A stretch of 64,000 bases of DNA. Source: Zygnema cylindricum (lineage: Eukaryota; Streptophyta; Zygnematophyceae; Zygnematales; Zygnemataceae). The stretch is taken from positions 64,314 to 128,313 of the forward strand of contig JBBHKE010002628.1 in the NCBI GenBank assembly GCA_037447655.1. Reading direction: 5' to 3'. This document shows positions 11,893 through 22,489 of the stretch, in pieces; within the stretch, counting starts at the first letter, position 1; every line of letters begins with the position of its first letter. The translations under genes were made by a program, and so were the position numbers. Below the pieces are notes generated by a model that was not told where the DNA came from, did no database searches, and saw only the letters and a program-made list of their open reading frames with translations.

Positions 11893-12552
11893 TCACTCTT
11901 CCGGTGAGCTGTTCTGCCTGTACCCCTCCAGCTGGCATATGTACACCGGCTTCATCTGCCGCTGCCCAGCCAAAACACCCTGTCACGTCCCACCCGCCCC
12001 CCTCAGCCCCCTCTTGCCCACTGCATTTAGCGTGGACTCCCTTCATCGCACACCGGGCCCCTCTTTACCCCCCACAGATCCACATTCTTAATCCAAAACG
12101 TCCCCGGGGCTATCTGCCCTCCCTTCAACCCCCACATCGGCTCATTTGACATCTTCCACTCAGTCTCCCTCCCTCCCTCCCTCCCTCCCCACCTTCCAGG
12201 CCTCCTTCCAATCCCCACCTCCCTCTCCCTTTTCCATCCAGGCCTCACCTCCCACAATTTTGTGTATCGAGGCTGGTGCGGTCCTGATTTGGATAGAGCC
12301 ATATATCGAGTATAGCGATTTCGGTAAGCCTCCCTCCCTCCCTCCCCCCCCTCTTCCCCCCCCCCCCCCCTCCCGCCCCCCCTCCCCCCCCCCCTCCTCC
12401 CACTCCTCCTCCCCCCACCCCTCCTTCCACCCCTCCTTGTTGCATGAAGGGGTAGCCATTTGCGGACTTCCTCCCCCAATGGACTGGGAGGAGGCAGGAA
12501 GGAACCCGGGGGTAGGCATCTTCCCGGAGCCACAGTACTTCCAAGCAACCCT

Positions 12553-12870
12553 TGAATTGTTTTTATGCCTACCAGGGGACGGAGGTGTCGCGCTTATCAT
12601 TGACCCGATAATCGATATCGATACATATCGGAACGTCACTGCTGTACTATCCTTGTCGATACACCAGAAAGGTACATTGATTTTGGTAGGTCGAAAAGCT
12701 ACATATTGAACGTTGGCAAGAGGCTCTCGATACAGCTGCACGAATCTGCCGTACAATGTGCACATACGGATGTAGGAAACTAGGAATACTAGAAAATCTC
12801 AATACGACCTTAGTGAAGCGAATCTCGATTGCCTAACGGTGTACACAGAGCGAGATTTGTTGGCGGTGTA
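12553..12870. other. Edge of duplication with ATCGATAT-rich sequence
   Basis: Contains GATAATCGATATCGATAC, similar in style to the TGTTGGGTATCG MITE family, but I could not find both ends. No gene. Confidence 0.4.
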
Positions 12871-12879
12871 CCTTGTTGC
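12871..12879. repeat. Candidate 9-bp target-site duplication, left
   Basis: CCTTGTTGC lies just outside the left end of element B and recurs at 22481-22489 just outside the right end of element C. Confidence 0.5.
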
Positions 12880-13264
12880 AAAGGTCGCAAAAGTCAAAAT
12901 TTTACATAACAGAAATCGACCGTTTTTTTTTTCAAAATCTGAGTAACCGACGCCAGACCGAGTTATGTAACGCTCCAAAATTGTTAACCCTTAACCGACC
13001 GGCGTTTACGAAAATAAAAGTTAACCAAAACTCGATTTCTTGCGACTAACCGTGCCCGCCGATAACCGAACAAGTACAAAATTACAACGCTCATTGTTAT
13101 TAGCGTTAATGTACTTTGCAATAATGTACAACGTATGAATAAGTCAATAATTACGATTTGTCGCGTTCTCTAAGATTTGCGAAACGAATAGTGTTCCTTC
13201 CGTGTTAGATTGGCGACGCTAATCATGATGTCACGTACTTCCACGATACCAAATAGGACAAAAT

Positions 13265-14239
13265 TGTAACAGTAATAGCGGATCGAACTTGTTCGTAAAG
13301 GGGTATTTAAGTATTACGAAAACAGAGTTTTAAATTTGATAGACGTCTGCGAAAGAATCGCACAATTTGGGATTGTATTTTAAAAGATATTGTGATTGTT
13401 GTATTTAGGCAACAGTGCCAGGTCAAAATAACGATTGGGTGTTCATTGTTACGGGTTAAGGGTCAAACTATCCGCGGAATTTATGGCGTACGTTTATAAA
13501 GTACTAAACGAAATCAATATTTCGTTTGGTACGCACTATGGTTTGTTTCGTACAATTTTTAGTACGAAAACGTCACTTTCAGTTTATACAATTTCGTTGG
13601 AAGTTTCGCGTGCGATGTTTGCGAGGCACGTTCGTGCAAAGTCGCGTTTCGTTTGGCGCGCACTTTTGCACCTAAATGTTACGTTGTGAAACGTAGCGTT
13701 TGATTGGTTAGAAATGCTACGTAGAGATTTCACACGTTTTTGCAATGGTCGGTTTGAATCCTTGCTGATCAATTATTGGCCCAGGTAAAACCTGTTCAAC
13801 GGAGCGTTGACTCTGGCTTGGCGAGTCCAGGGCAATGATGGATAAATAGTGAAGTCTAAGAGGAGAGTAAACATCTTTTCTTTTGGAAAATTTTGTGGAA
13901 ATTCTGACTGATGACTGATCTTGGTCTTGAGCGATTAAAACCAAATTGGAGCATTGGCATTTTGGCATTGAAATCTCTTACAAACTATATAGTGTCTTAG
14001 TAGTTAAGAGATTGAATTATTAAGAGTGGAGAGTGGTGGAAAACACTTTAAAAAGAAGGGTTGAGCCACGAGGGCAAGAGACCAAGCTAATGTTATGTGA
14101 ACAGAAGCTTTTTCTAATTTAAAGTTTATCCTTATGTGAGTGCTTTCCATTGTGGATGTGTATTTTCCAATGTGTGGAATGTGTGGTTGAAATTGATTGT
14201 AGTAATGGGATTTTTTGAGAGGTAGGAGATCCTATTACA
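13265..14239 (+). repeat. 5' LTR
   Basis: Begins TGTAACAG and ends CTATTACA. It aligns along its length to the 3' LTR, with substitutions and short indels that indicate an old insertion. Confidence 0.9.
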
Positions 14240-14241
14240 TA

Positions 14242-14253
14242 TGGTATCAAAGC
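14242..14253 (+). promoter_or_regulatory. Primer binding site, initiator tRNA-Met
   Basis: TGGTATCAAAGC, two bases after the 5' LTR. It matches the usual plant LTR-element PBS TGGTATCAGAGC at all but one base. Confidence 0.85.
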
Positions 14254-14975
14254 TTTGGTTAGCAACCAATGAGAAGTTTACTCACTCGAACATCGACTGG
14301 CATGATCGGTGAGGGTGCTCTAACCTGTGACGGTAGAACCACAATGTGAAGTGGTAGGGGATTGGAGGGAAACTGAGTGATCACACTGCCAACGGCCGTT
14401 GGTTAGATGTGGGGCGTGCTCAGGTCCTAAGGACTAAGGCAGGGTAGGCAGTGTAGCAACGCTGAAGCTCACTCCAATTACCTAGAGGCCAAACAAACTT
14501 GCCTTCTCCTAGCAATGATTCATGTGTAGAGGGAGGGCTTGAAGCCATGAAAGGTGAGGATGTGAGGATTAGGGAACAAAAGATCTTGATGTAGTGGGAA
14601 ATGGGAAATTTGCTAATGGTGGAGAAGGAAAGTGGAACACTTTACTTCTTCAAGAGCAAAGGAGTCCAGAAATGACTTAAAACTTTTCAAACCCTATATT
14701 GTTACCTTTGAGAGCTTTTCAATTTTGATGTTGCAAAATTTGTGGGGAAATTCTTACCTTTTTGCATCAATGTATGGGAAATTGAAGCATTGAATTTTCA
14801 CTTACTTACTTTCAATGTCTTATTGATTTCTCATATTTTGATCTTTTTCAAAGGATTTGTTAAGGAGAAGAAGTCTTGGATTGGAGCAAGCAGAGAACTC
14901 ATAACCCGTAGCAATTTTTTTTTTTTGGGAAATTATATTATATCTTTCTTTTTACTCGATTTCATTTTTGTGATA

Positions 14976-16295
14976 ATGGCAAATTCTGCATGGAAACGTG
15001 AAATGGAAAATGCCTTGAATGTTTTGAAGAAACGTACAGTGAAATTGGTAAAAAGATTTAATAATCATGTTGCTGCTGTGGATGAAACAATTTCCGAATT
15101 GAAAAGTAAATTGAAAGTTGTAAAGGAAAATGGGAATTTTTCAAATGAGAAATTGGATGAGCTCATTAACTTAATTCAGACTAAGAATGATGTTAATTAC
15201 TAAAAGGGTGAGAGTAGTATAAGGAATGCAAGTTTTAGGGAGGATGATCATGATAGACCTAAATATATAAGAGATATGAAATTGTCTATTAGTGAGGCAC
15301 CATCATTTGATGGTAAGAAAATTGATGAGTAGGATGCTTGGATTTTTCATATGGAGTATTATTTAGAATCTAGGAAATGTGATCGTGATGTTTACAATTT
15401 TTTTGCTGTAAGCTATCTGAAGGGTGATGCTCAGATTTGATATTACACTCAGAGAAGGTCTAATTTAATTCCTGATAATGCTGATTGGGAAACTTTTAAA
15501 ACCGCGATCAAATCGTGTTTCTTGTCTGTCACTTATAAATCCAAAATGGAAGAAAAATGGTTGAACTGTAAGCAGACTAGATCTGTGAAAGATTATATTG
15601 TGGAATTTGACTCATCTAATATTCATGTCATAGGTTTGACTGATGAAATGGCTAAGTTGGATTTCTTGAACTATTTGAATCCTATACTCAAATCAGAGTT
15701 GAAACATCAAAAATTTATTAATTAGAAGGAATTACAAGATAAGTCATTGGAATTAGAGGATCAGTAGGGGTATAATCGTGAAACTCAATCACTCAGGGGT
15801 AATTTGAATGAAGTATCAGAGTGGGGTAAGGAGGAATTTGTGGAAGAGGGTCTGAATGCGGGTTTGGTGAATAGGCAAAATATCTTCAGGGGAAATCAGA
15901 GAGGTGGACAAAGTGTTAATGCAGGAAACAAATTTAACAATAGAGGGGGATACATTAAGAGTCATAAACAAACTATTAATGCTTAAAAACCCAATCTTAG
16001 CATTCCCATATGCACTATCTGTCAGAAAAGAGGTTATAGGGCATTTGAGTGTGCACAACTGAAGAAATTTAACTGTTATAACTGTGGAGAGGAGGGACAT
16101 TTCAGCAGAGAGTGCACAAAACCGAAAAATAAAGTCACTTGTTTTATTTGCGGTGGTCCAAATCGTTACGCTAAGGATTGTACAGATAAGGGATCTCTTA
16201 AGACAGTTGATGTCAATGAAGATCTTCATGAAGATATTGCATTATACCTAGCTGAGCAGGAAGCCCGAAGGTGGGAAACAGAAAGGACTAGCTGA
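14976..16295 (+). pseudogene. gag: Retrotransposon gag with three CCHC zinc knuckles (two damaged)
   Basis: One frame runs from the ATG at 14976 to a TGA at 16293 and is broken by internal stops at about 15201, 15330, 15438, 15723, 15765 and 15984. The N-terminus is lysine-rich and predicted coiled-coil (ISELKSKLKVVKEN). Three knuckles follow. The first at 16011-16052 reads CTICQKRGYRAFEC, where the histidine is tyrosine. The second at 16074-16115 is intact, CYNCGEEGHFSREC. The third, CFICGGPNRYAKDC, has lost its histidine. In a working element gag packages the RNA. Confidence 0.85.
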
Positions 16296-16305
16296 AAGTC
16301 CTCAG

Positions 16306-18572
16306 TTGAGTCAATGGAATCCAAAGGTTAAGGAGTTAACTCTGGAGGGCGAGCTAATGAATGGAAAGGCAAGGATAGCTGAATTTATTATTATGCTAAC
16401 TACACTACATAGTTTGAACAATCCTTCTGATGAAACTGTTAACAACAGACCTATGTTAGGACAGTTAAGTAACGATGACAACAGACACAGTTTGATCAAA
16501 TTCGAGTCTTTAGTGGAAAGGAAACCATTGAGAGTCATGGTAGATTCAGGTGCTACACAAATTCCTACTGTCATAAGGGAAAAACCTTTACATGTTTGAA
16601 TGGCAAATGGTAATAAGTCCACATTAGATTTACATACTGACACAATAGAAGTTGATATCCAGGGTCATAAAATGAAAGTTGTGTGTGAAATAATGAATTT
16701 GGGTAATGAGGAGCTAATACTGGGAAAGCCTTGGTTAACTAAACATAACCCTCAAATTAATTAGGAAACTAACAGCTTGAGAGTGAAATCTGAAAACGGT
16801 TGGAAGGTTTTGCAAGCATTACTTTCGAAAAAGTTGCATAAGAATCATATAAATAACATAACCAAGTTGAGAGTGGAAGGTTTGATTTCCGCTAAACAAT
16901 TTAAAAAGCATTTAAAAGATAAAACAAATCATGCTTTCTTGTTATTAGTAACTGAGGCAGTTATTGATGAAGGGGGGGGAGAAAAAACTAACATTGATGT
17001 CATTCTTAAATCACACACCACTAAAACTCTTAAAAAACAAAAATCTGATTTTGTAACTGACATTAATACATTTGATGTTGCTGTTAAAGATTTGATTTTT
17101 GAATTTAGAGATGTTTTCCCAAATGACTTACCCTCAGGGAGGCCACCTTTCTGAGATATGGAACATGTTATTAACCTTGAACCTAAATGTAATCCTCCTG
17201 TCACAACAATTTATAAGCATAACTTTTTTGAGCAGGAGGAGTTAAAGAAACAGATGAAGGAGCTTTTGGAGAAGGGACATATTCAGCCCAGTAAATCACC
17301 GTATGGAGCACCAGTTCTCTTCGTAAAAAAGAAGGACGGAACGTTGAGAATGTGTGTCGACTATCGTAGTCTGAAAAATATTACGGTGAAGGATAAGTAT
17401 TTGTTACCTTTAATTTCTGATTTGATAGATCGTTTGAAAGGTGCTGAATTATTTTATTTGATTTATGTGCGTAGTGGCTTTAATCAGGTGCAAATTAGAA
17501 CCTAAGATGTTGACAAAACTACTTTTAAAACTAGATTCGGTCATTTTCAATGGATAGTGATACCATTTGGTTTGACGAATGCACCGTTTACTTATCAAAG
17601 ATTAATAAACCAAACCTTTTCAGATTATATTGATAGGTTTGTTCAGGTGTTTATATATGATATTCTAATTTACACCGAATCTAAAAACAACATGTAATTT
17701 ATTTAAGGAAAGTGTTGGAAAGGTTAAAGGAAAGAAAACTATATGGAAAATTGTCAAAATCCAATTTTCTTAAAAGTGAACCATTATTTTTGGGACTTAT
17801 AGTAAGTGGGGAGGTTGTTAAAACAGATCCATTCAAAATTACTGCACTCCAAAATTGGAAGCAACCCACTAATGTAACAAAAGTTAGATCATTTTTTGGT
17901 TTGGCCACTTATTACATGAAATTTATCAGGAACTTCAGTATGAACGCCGCAACTTTGACAGATTTACTTCGAGAGAATGAGACGTTTGTGTGGGGAGCCG
18001 ATCAACAAAGAGCTTTCGAGGAACTAAAAGGGAAGTTGACCTCTGCCCCTACACTGGTGTATCTTGATCTTGCTGGGGAATTTGATAATCACTACAGATG
18101 CATCTGATAAAGGTCTAGGAGCAATCATAAGTCAAAAAGTCAGCAAACATTTTCATCCTATTGCGTTTAAGTAAAGGAAATTCAATGATGCTGAAAAGAA
18201 CTACCCAGCACAAGAAAAAGAATTACTTGCAATTATTCATGCATTTGTGAAATGGAGTTGTTATTTGCATAATAAAGAATTTACAGTTCACTGTGATAAT
18301 AAAGCACTCTAATATGTACAGAGATTAAGTGATGCACAGATTATGACTGGCAGACAAGTTAGGTGGATGCAGAAATTAGCATATTTCAAATTTAATGTCA
18401 AACATATTCTTGGAAAAACAAATGTAGTCACAGATCCTTTAAGTAGATGTTTTGAAATAAGTATGATGGTTCGGGATGGATTTGTTTTAGATGCTGTTAT
18501 AAATGGTTATGATAAAGATCATTATTTTGCTATGATTTGCAAGAATATTTCGCAGGGAATTCTGACCCATTG
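16306..18572 (+). pseudogene. pol: Retrotransposon pol: protease, reverse transcriptase, RNase H (inactive)
   Basis: In a different frame from gag. The protease site VDSGATQ is at about 16540-16560. RT follows: [29 protein letters not shown], motif [13 protein letters not shown] (the usual Asp of LDL is Tyr, codon 17464-17466), PFGLTNAP, and motif C FIYDILIY (first Asp of the YXDD box is Tyr, codon 17656-17658). A frameshift near 17690 precedes HVIYLRKVLERLK, and another near 18090 precedes the RNase H start TTDASDKGLGAIIS. The later RNase H block YPAQEKELLAIIHAF is recognisable. In-frame stops replace tryptophan, glutamine or arginine codons. Confidence 0.88.
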
Positions 18573-19900
18573 AATTAGAGGCATGTCAAAAACTTTAGAA
18601 TAAAAGATGGTTTACTCTATTTGCGAACAGGGGATAGATAATGCATTCCTGATATGGGAGACTTAAGAAAACAACTTTTACAGGAAGCGTGTGAGCATTT
18701 AGGACATCTAGGTCGAGATAAAACTCTTAGTCGGTTGCAGAGTAGAATGTTTTGGCCTGGGGATGGCAAAGGAGGTGTCCAAACACGTGGAAAGTTGTGT
18801 CCCTTGCCAACAGTAAGTAAACCTAGTAACCAGAAACTTAGAGGTCTCTTAAAACCTTTAAATATCCCTGAAAGACAATGGGAATCTCTCACTATGGATT
18901 TTATTGTCAAGTTACCAGCTACATCTAAAAGAAATGATAGTATCATGGTCATAGTCGATAGGTTCAATAAAATGGCAATCTTTATCCCTTGCAAAACTAC
19001 TCATTCAATTGTAGATATTGCAAAGTTATATTTTAATAACGTGGTCAGACATCATGGAGTTCCCTTGTCTATAGTAAGTGAAAGGGATTCTAAAGTTACT
19101 TTTGCATTTTGGAAAGAATTGCAGCAAAATTTAGGCACTGAATTAAAAATAAGTACCTCTTATCAACCTCAGACAGATGGACAGACAGAAAGGATGAACG
19201 AAATGCTTAGGACTGTTTGCACTGGAGTTTATAATACATAGGAATCTAAACTGCCATTAATGGAATTTGCATACAATTCATATAAACATGCTAGTACAGG
19301 ATTCTCACCGTTTGAAGTTGCATAACAGGGCTCACTCAATAGAATATGGGTTCTGGGACGGAATTTTGGGAATACATTCAAACGGTTTGGAAAACAGTGA
19401 TGCATTAGTGGAGGCACAAAGAAAGCAAGAACTAAATGCTAACCGCATACAGGGTGATTGGATGGTAAGCACAGGTGACAATGTTTCGCTTTCAACAACT
19501 CATTATAGGTGCAAGATCGAGGGGCAAGCGGATCCTACGGGGAAATTTGCTCTTACGTACATCGGACCATTTACTGTAATCGAGATGATATCGTCGTTGC
19601 TGCCGAATTGGAGTTTCCGCCTTCAACAAAAATTCATCCACTAATACACATCAGCCAGTTAAAACTAGCAAATCTTCGACCAACTAAAGGAGAATTGGAA
19701 TTGGATCCCTCAATAATTAAAGAACTTGAGGTTCACACACGGGTAATAGATTGGGTTGGTCAACGATTTAAGGTCGGCAATACTATATTCTGGCAAGTAC
19801 ATTATCTAGGAAGGCCAGAAGATGAGTTAACTTTAAAAGATAAAAATTCTGAGTTTTTACAAAGGTATTGGAGGGATAATAATATAGAAGTCCCTTCTTG
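18573..19900 (+). pseudogene. Retrotransposon integrase with chromodomain-like tail (inactive)
   Basis: The N-terminal zinc region keeps HLGHLGRDKTLSRLQ and FWPG, but the downstream cysteine pair is disrupted. The catalytic core has MDFIVKLP (first Asp kept), VSERDSK where the usual form is SDRD (the second acidic residue is Glu instead of Asp), and TDGQTERMNEML (Glu kept). Stops occur at about 19240 and 19324 and the frame shifts near 19340 and 19600. The C-terminal part has TYIGPFTVIE, IHPLIHISQLK and then VIDWVGQRFKVGNTIFWQVH, placed where gypsy elements carry a chromodomain that guides insertion. Confidence 0.85.
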
Positions 19901-19940
19901 AGAATAAAATGTGTTTTAACTGAGGTCAGTTAAATATAAC

Positions 19941-19950
19941 GAGGGGATGA
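19941..19950 (+). promoter_or_regulatory. Polypurine tract
   Basis: GAGGGGATGA directly before the 3' LTR, in the place where plus-strand DNA synthesis is primed. It contains one T. Confidence 0.7.
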
Positions 19951-20932
19951 TGTAACAATAATAGTGGATCGAACTTGTTCGTAAATGGGTATTTAAGTAT
20001 AACGAAAATAGAGTTTTGAATTTGATAGACGTCCGCGAAAGAATCGCACGATCTGGGGTTGTATTTTAAAAGATATAGTGATTGGTGTATTTAGGCGACC
20101 CCGCGAGGTCAAAATAACGATTGGGTGTTCATTGTTACGGGTTAAGGGTCAAACTATCCGCGGAATTTAAGGCGTACGTTTATAAAGTATTAAACGAAAT
20201 CAATATTTCGTTTCGTCCGCACGATGGTTTGTTTCGTACAATTTTTAGTACGAAAACATCACTTTCAGTTTATTGAATTTTGTTGGAAGTTTCGCGTGCG
20301 AAATTTGCGACGGACGTTCGTGCGAAGCAGCGTTTCATTTGGCGCGCACTTTTGCTCGTAAATGTTACGTTGTGAAACGTAGCGTTTGATTGGTTAGAAA
20401 TGCTACGTAGTTAGTAAGAGATTTCGCACGTTTTTGCATTGGTCAGTTTGAGTCATTGCAGATCAATGATTGGCCCAGGTAAAACCTGTTCAACGGAGCG
20501 TTTACTCTGGCCTGGCGAGCCCAGGGTGATGATGGATAAATAGTGAAGTCTAAGAGGAGAGAAAACATCTTTTCCTTTGGAAAAGTTTGTGGAAATTCTA
20601 ACTGATGACTGATCTTGGTCTTGAGCGATTAAAACAAAATTGGAGCATTGGCATTTTGGCATTGAAATCTCTTACAACTAAGTAGTGTCTCAGTAGTTAA
20701 GAGATAGAATTATTAAGAGTGGAGAGTGGTGGAAAACACTTTAAAAAGAAGGGTTGAGCCACGAGGGCAAGAGACCAAGCTAATGTTATGTGGACAGAAG
20801 CTTCTTCTAATTTAAAGTTTATCCTTATTTGAGTGCTTTCCATTGTGGATGTGTATTTTCCAATGTGTGGAATATGTGGTTGAAATTAGTTGTAGTAATG
20901 GGATTTTCTGAGAGGTAGGAGATCATATTACA
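19951..20932 (+). repeat. 3' LTR
   Basis: Begins TGTAACAA, ends CATATTACA. It has a few insertions relative to the 5' LTR, such as AGTTAG near 20410. Followed by the AAAAT target duplication. Confidence 0.9.
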
Positions 20933-21364
20933 AAAATACAACAATGTTGGATTTTATGGACAGTACAAATTTTCATTTTTATTGGTTTTTTGGTTAACCA
21001 ACCGTAACCGACTTTTTTTTTTTTTCTAGTGAATCAACAGTCCGCAACCGCCCAGCCCCCAAAATTTGGCAACCAAATCCGTTTCGGGTCTGGCGCGGGT
21101 GGTCGGTTAACGGTCGGTCACGGTTTCGGTTGACCGTTTGCGACCTCAAGGTCAGAGGTCGCAAACGGTCAACCGAAACCGTGACTGACCGTTAACCGAC
21201 CGCTCGCGCCACTTGCGGAACGGATTCGGTTGCCAAATTTGGGTGGTCGGGCGGGTTTGGGCGGTTGATTCACAGAAAAAAAAAATCGGTTACGGTCGGT
21301 TAAGCAAAAAACGAAAAAAAAATGGAATTTTTATACTTTTTTTTCCAACATTATTGTAATTTGT

Positions 21365-21386
21365 CCCCCCCCCCCCCCCCCCCCCC
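21365..21386. repeat. 22-base C homopolymer
   Basis: An uninterrupted C run followed by GGGG and a G-rich stretch to 21420. It marks an abrupt junction between two repeat types and may be a mis-assembly or gap-fill artefact. Confidence 0.8.
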
Positions 21387-21420
21387 GGGGCGCGTGCTCA
21401 ATGGGGGGGGGAGGGGGGGA

Positions 21421-21619
21421 CGTAGTTCCGTACGATTTTCCGTAAGATTTTCCGCACGAATTTCTGTACTTTAGCTGTACGGACACCCATTTTTTGCGAT
21501 ATATATCGCGATAAATTATGTTGGTCCTGGTACGATATATCGAGGAGTTTGCTCGATCGATATTCGATATATCGAATATCGAAAATATCGCGATATGAAT
21601 TTACCCGATACCCAACACT
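21421..21619. mobile_element. Truncated TGTTGGGTATCG MITE
   Basis: Matches the right half of the element at 4741-5138, ending CGATACCCAACAC. The left half is missing at the homopolymer junction. Confidence 0.7.
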
Positions 21620-21764
21620 AGTTATTAGTGTTAATAAGTCGCTACTACTTATAGCCAAAAATCACAAAATATAGTTAACAACATTATTTAAAGACGTGGA
21701 CTATAACCTGCCACGTCTCTTTGCATTAAATTGTATTATTAATCATAATTTTCCATTAACACTA

Positions 21765-22238
21765 CACCGCGAGTCGTGATTAGCGTTATTAACGCTAATT
21801 CCGTCACCACGAATTTTGACCCAAAAACCTTAAAAGAGTAAATAACTCTAAATTTTTCTTTACATTATTTAAAGTACTCATTGAATCATCGTTAACAACT
21901 CTACAGTAGTATAGTGCCGTTTTAAATAGTGTGGCTTTCGTACAAAATTGTTCCGTATTAACGAAAAAGTACAAAAAATGATTTAATACATGTCGTTATG
22001 ATGTAACTGCGTTTTCACAAACCGCGTAGTGTAAATGTCACAATGACGTGAAATTGTACGTTTGTCAGATTTTGTATGTGTACCTAAAAGATATTAAAAG
22101 CGGATAATTATTACGGACAAAAATTCAAACTAGAGTTATTGATAAACTAGAGTAAAACTTAAAAAAAAAAAAACGAAAAAATCTAAATTAGAATGGATAA
22201 CAATAATCATTTATTTACGATAATTACGATTCGCGGTG
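21765..22238. mobile_element. MITE, CACCG family
   Basis: Left end CACCGCGAGTCGTGATTAG, right end ATTACGATTCGCGGTG, TA on both sides (21763-21764 and 22239-22240). Nested in copy C. Confidence 0.8.
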
Positions 22239-22480
22239 TAATAAATGCTTAACGCTAATAACAATGAGCGTTGTAATTTTGTACTTTTTCAGTTACTGGC
22301 GGGTACGGTTAGTCGCGTGAAATCGAGTTTCGGTTAACTTTTATTTTGGTAAACGCTGGTCGGTTAACGGTTAACAATTTTGGAGCGTGACATAAGCCGG
22401 TCGGGCGTCGGTTACTCAGATTTTGAAAAAAAAAAATGGTTGGTTTCGGTTATGTAAAATTTTGACTTTTGCGACCTATG

Positions 22481-22489
22481 CCTTGTTGC
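22481..22489. repeat. Candidate 9-bp target-site duplication, right
   Basis: CCTTGTTGC, identical to 12871-12879. Confidence 0.5.

Larger units (their letters stand above)
7587..12552. repeat. Segmental duplication, left copy (3' half of MED25)
   Basis: Direct repeat of 23951-28622, beginning at the shared AAAACATAAACCAGCC. From about 10310 to 12180 the two copies are identical by eye at a constant offset of 16111. From 7.6 to 9.6 kb they differ by many substitutions. Near 12284-12340 this copy carries sequence absent from the other. Homology fades after about 12552. Confidence 0.9.
7831..12552 (-). pseudogene. MED25: Truncated duplicate of MED25 (C-terminal ACID-domain exons only)
   Basis: Exons matching the full gene are present at 11897-11979, ~11396-11464, 10320-10403, 9547-9636 and a last exon from 8006 down to ~7831, plus a remnant of the low-complexity exon (12249-12552, with KMPTPGF). 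Together they encode the activator-binding (ACID) region and the C-terminal tail. All exons for the von Willebrand-type N-terminus are missing. In the last exon a run of 11 G (9 in the intact gene) shifts the frame, so the tail would read through to a stop at about 7569. Exon 9547-9636 keeps SVSD, as in Arabidopsis MED25, where the full copy has SVPD. It has no recognisable start, so it is probably a non-functional partial copy, although transcription is not excluded. Confidence 0.8.
13265..20932 (+). mobile_element. Complete but inactivated Ty3/gypsy-type LTR retrotransposon
   Basis: Two direct LTRs (975 and 982 bp) bound a 5.7-kb interior. Order is PBS, gag with CCHC knuckles, protease, reverse transcriptase, RNase H, integrase, then a chromodomain-like tail. 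Integrase after RT is the Ty3/gypsy arrangement. A perfect 5-bp target duplication AAAAT lies at 13260-13264 and 20933-20937. LTRs begin TG and end CA. The coding part carries numerous in-frame stops, at least three frameshifts and lost catalytic residues, so it cannot move by itself. Confidence 0.93.
12882..21146. mobile_element. GGTCGCAAA element, copy B, inverted and interrupted by a retrotransposon
   Basis: In the opposite orientation to copy A: begins AGGTCGCAAAAGTC, ends GTTTGCGACCT. The sequence on each side of the retrotransposon (CTTCCACGATACC...ACAAAAT and ACAACAATGTTGG...) joins to give the reverse complement of copy A around 4440-4510. Without the retrotransposon it would be about 590 bp. 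It also carries extra sequence with AACGCTCATTG near 13085. Confidence 0.75.
21156..22477. mobile_element. GGTCGCAAA element, copy C, containing further insertions
   Basis: Begins AGGTCGCAAACGGTCAACCG head-to-head with copy B, only nine bases away, and ends TTTTGCGACCT. Its interior is interrupted after about 21360 by a C run, part of the TGTTGGGTATCG element and a CACCG MITE. Resumption of the family sequence is clear from about 22260 (TTTCGGTTAACTTTTATTTT). Confidence 0.75.
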
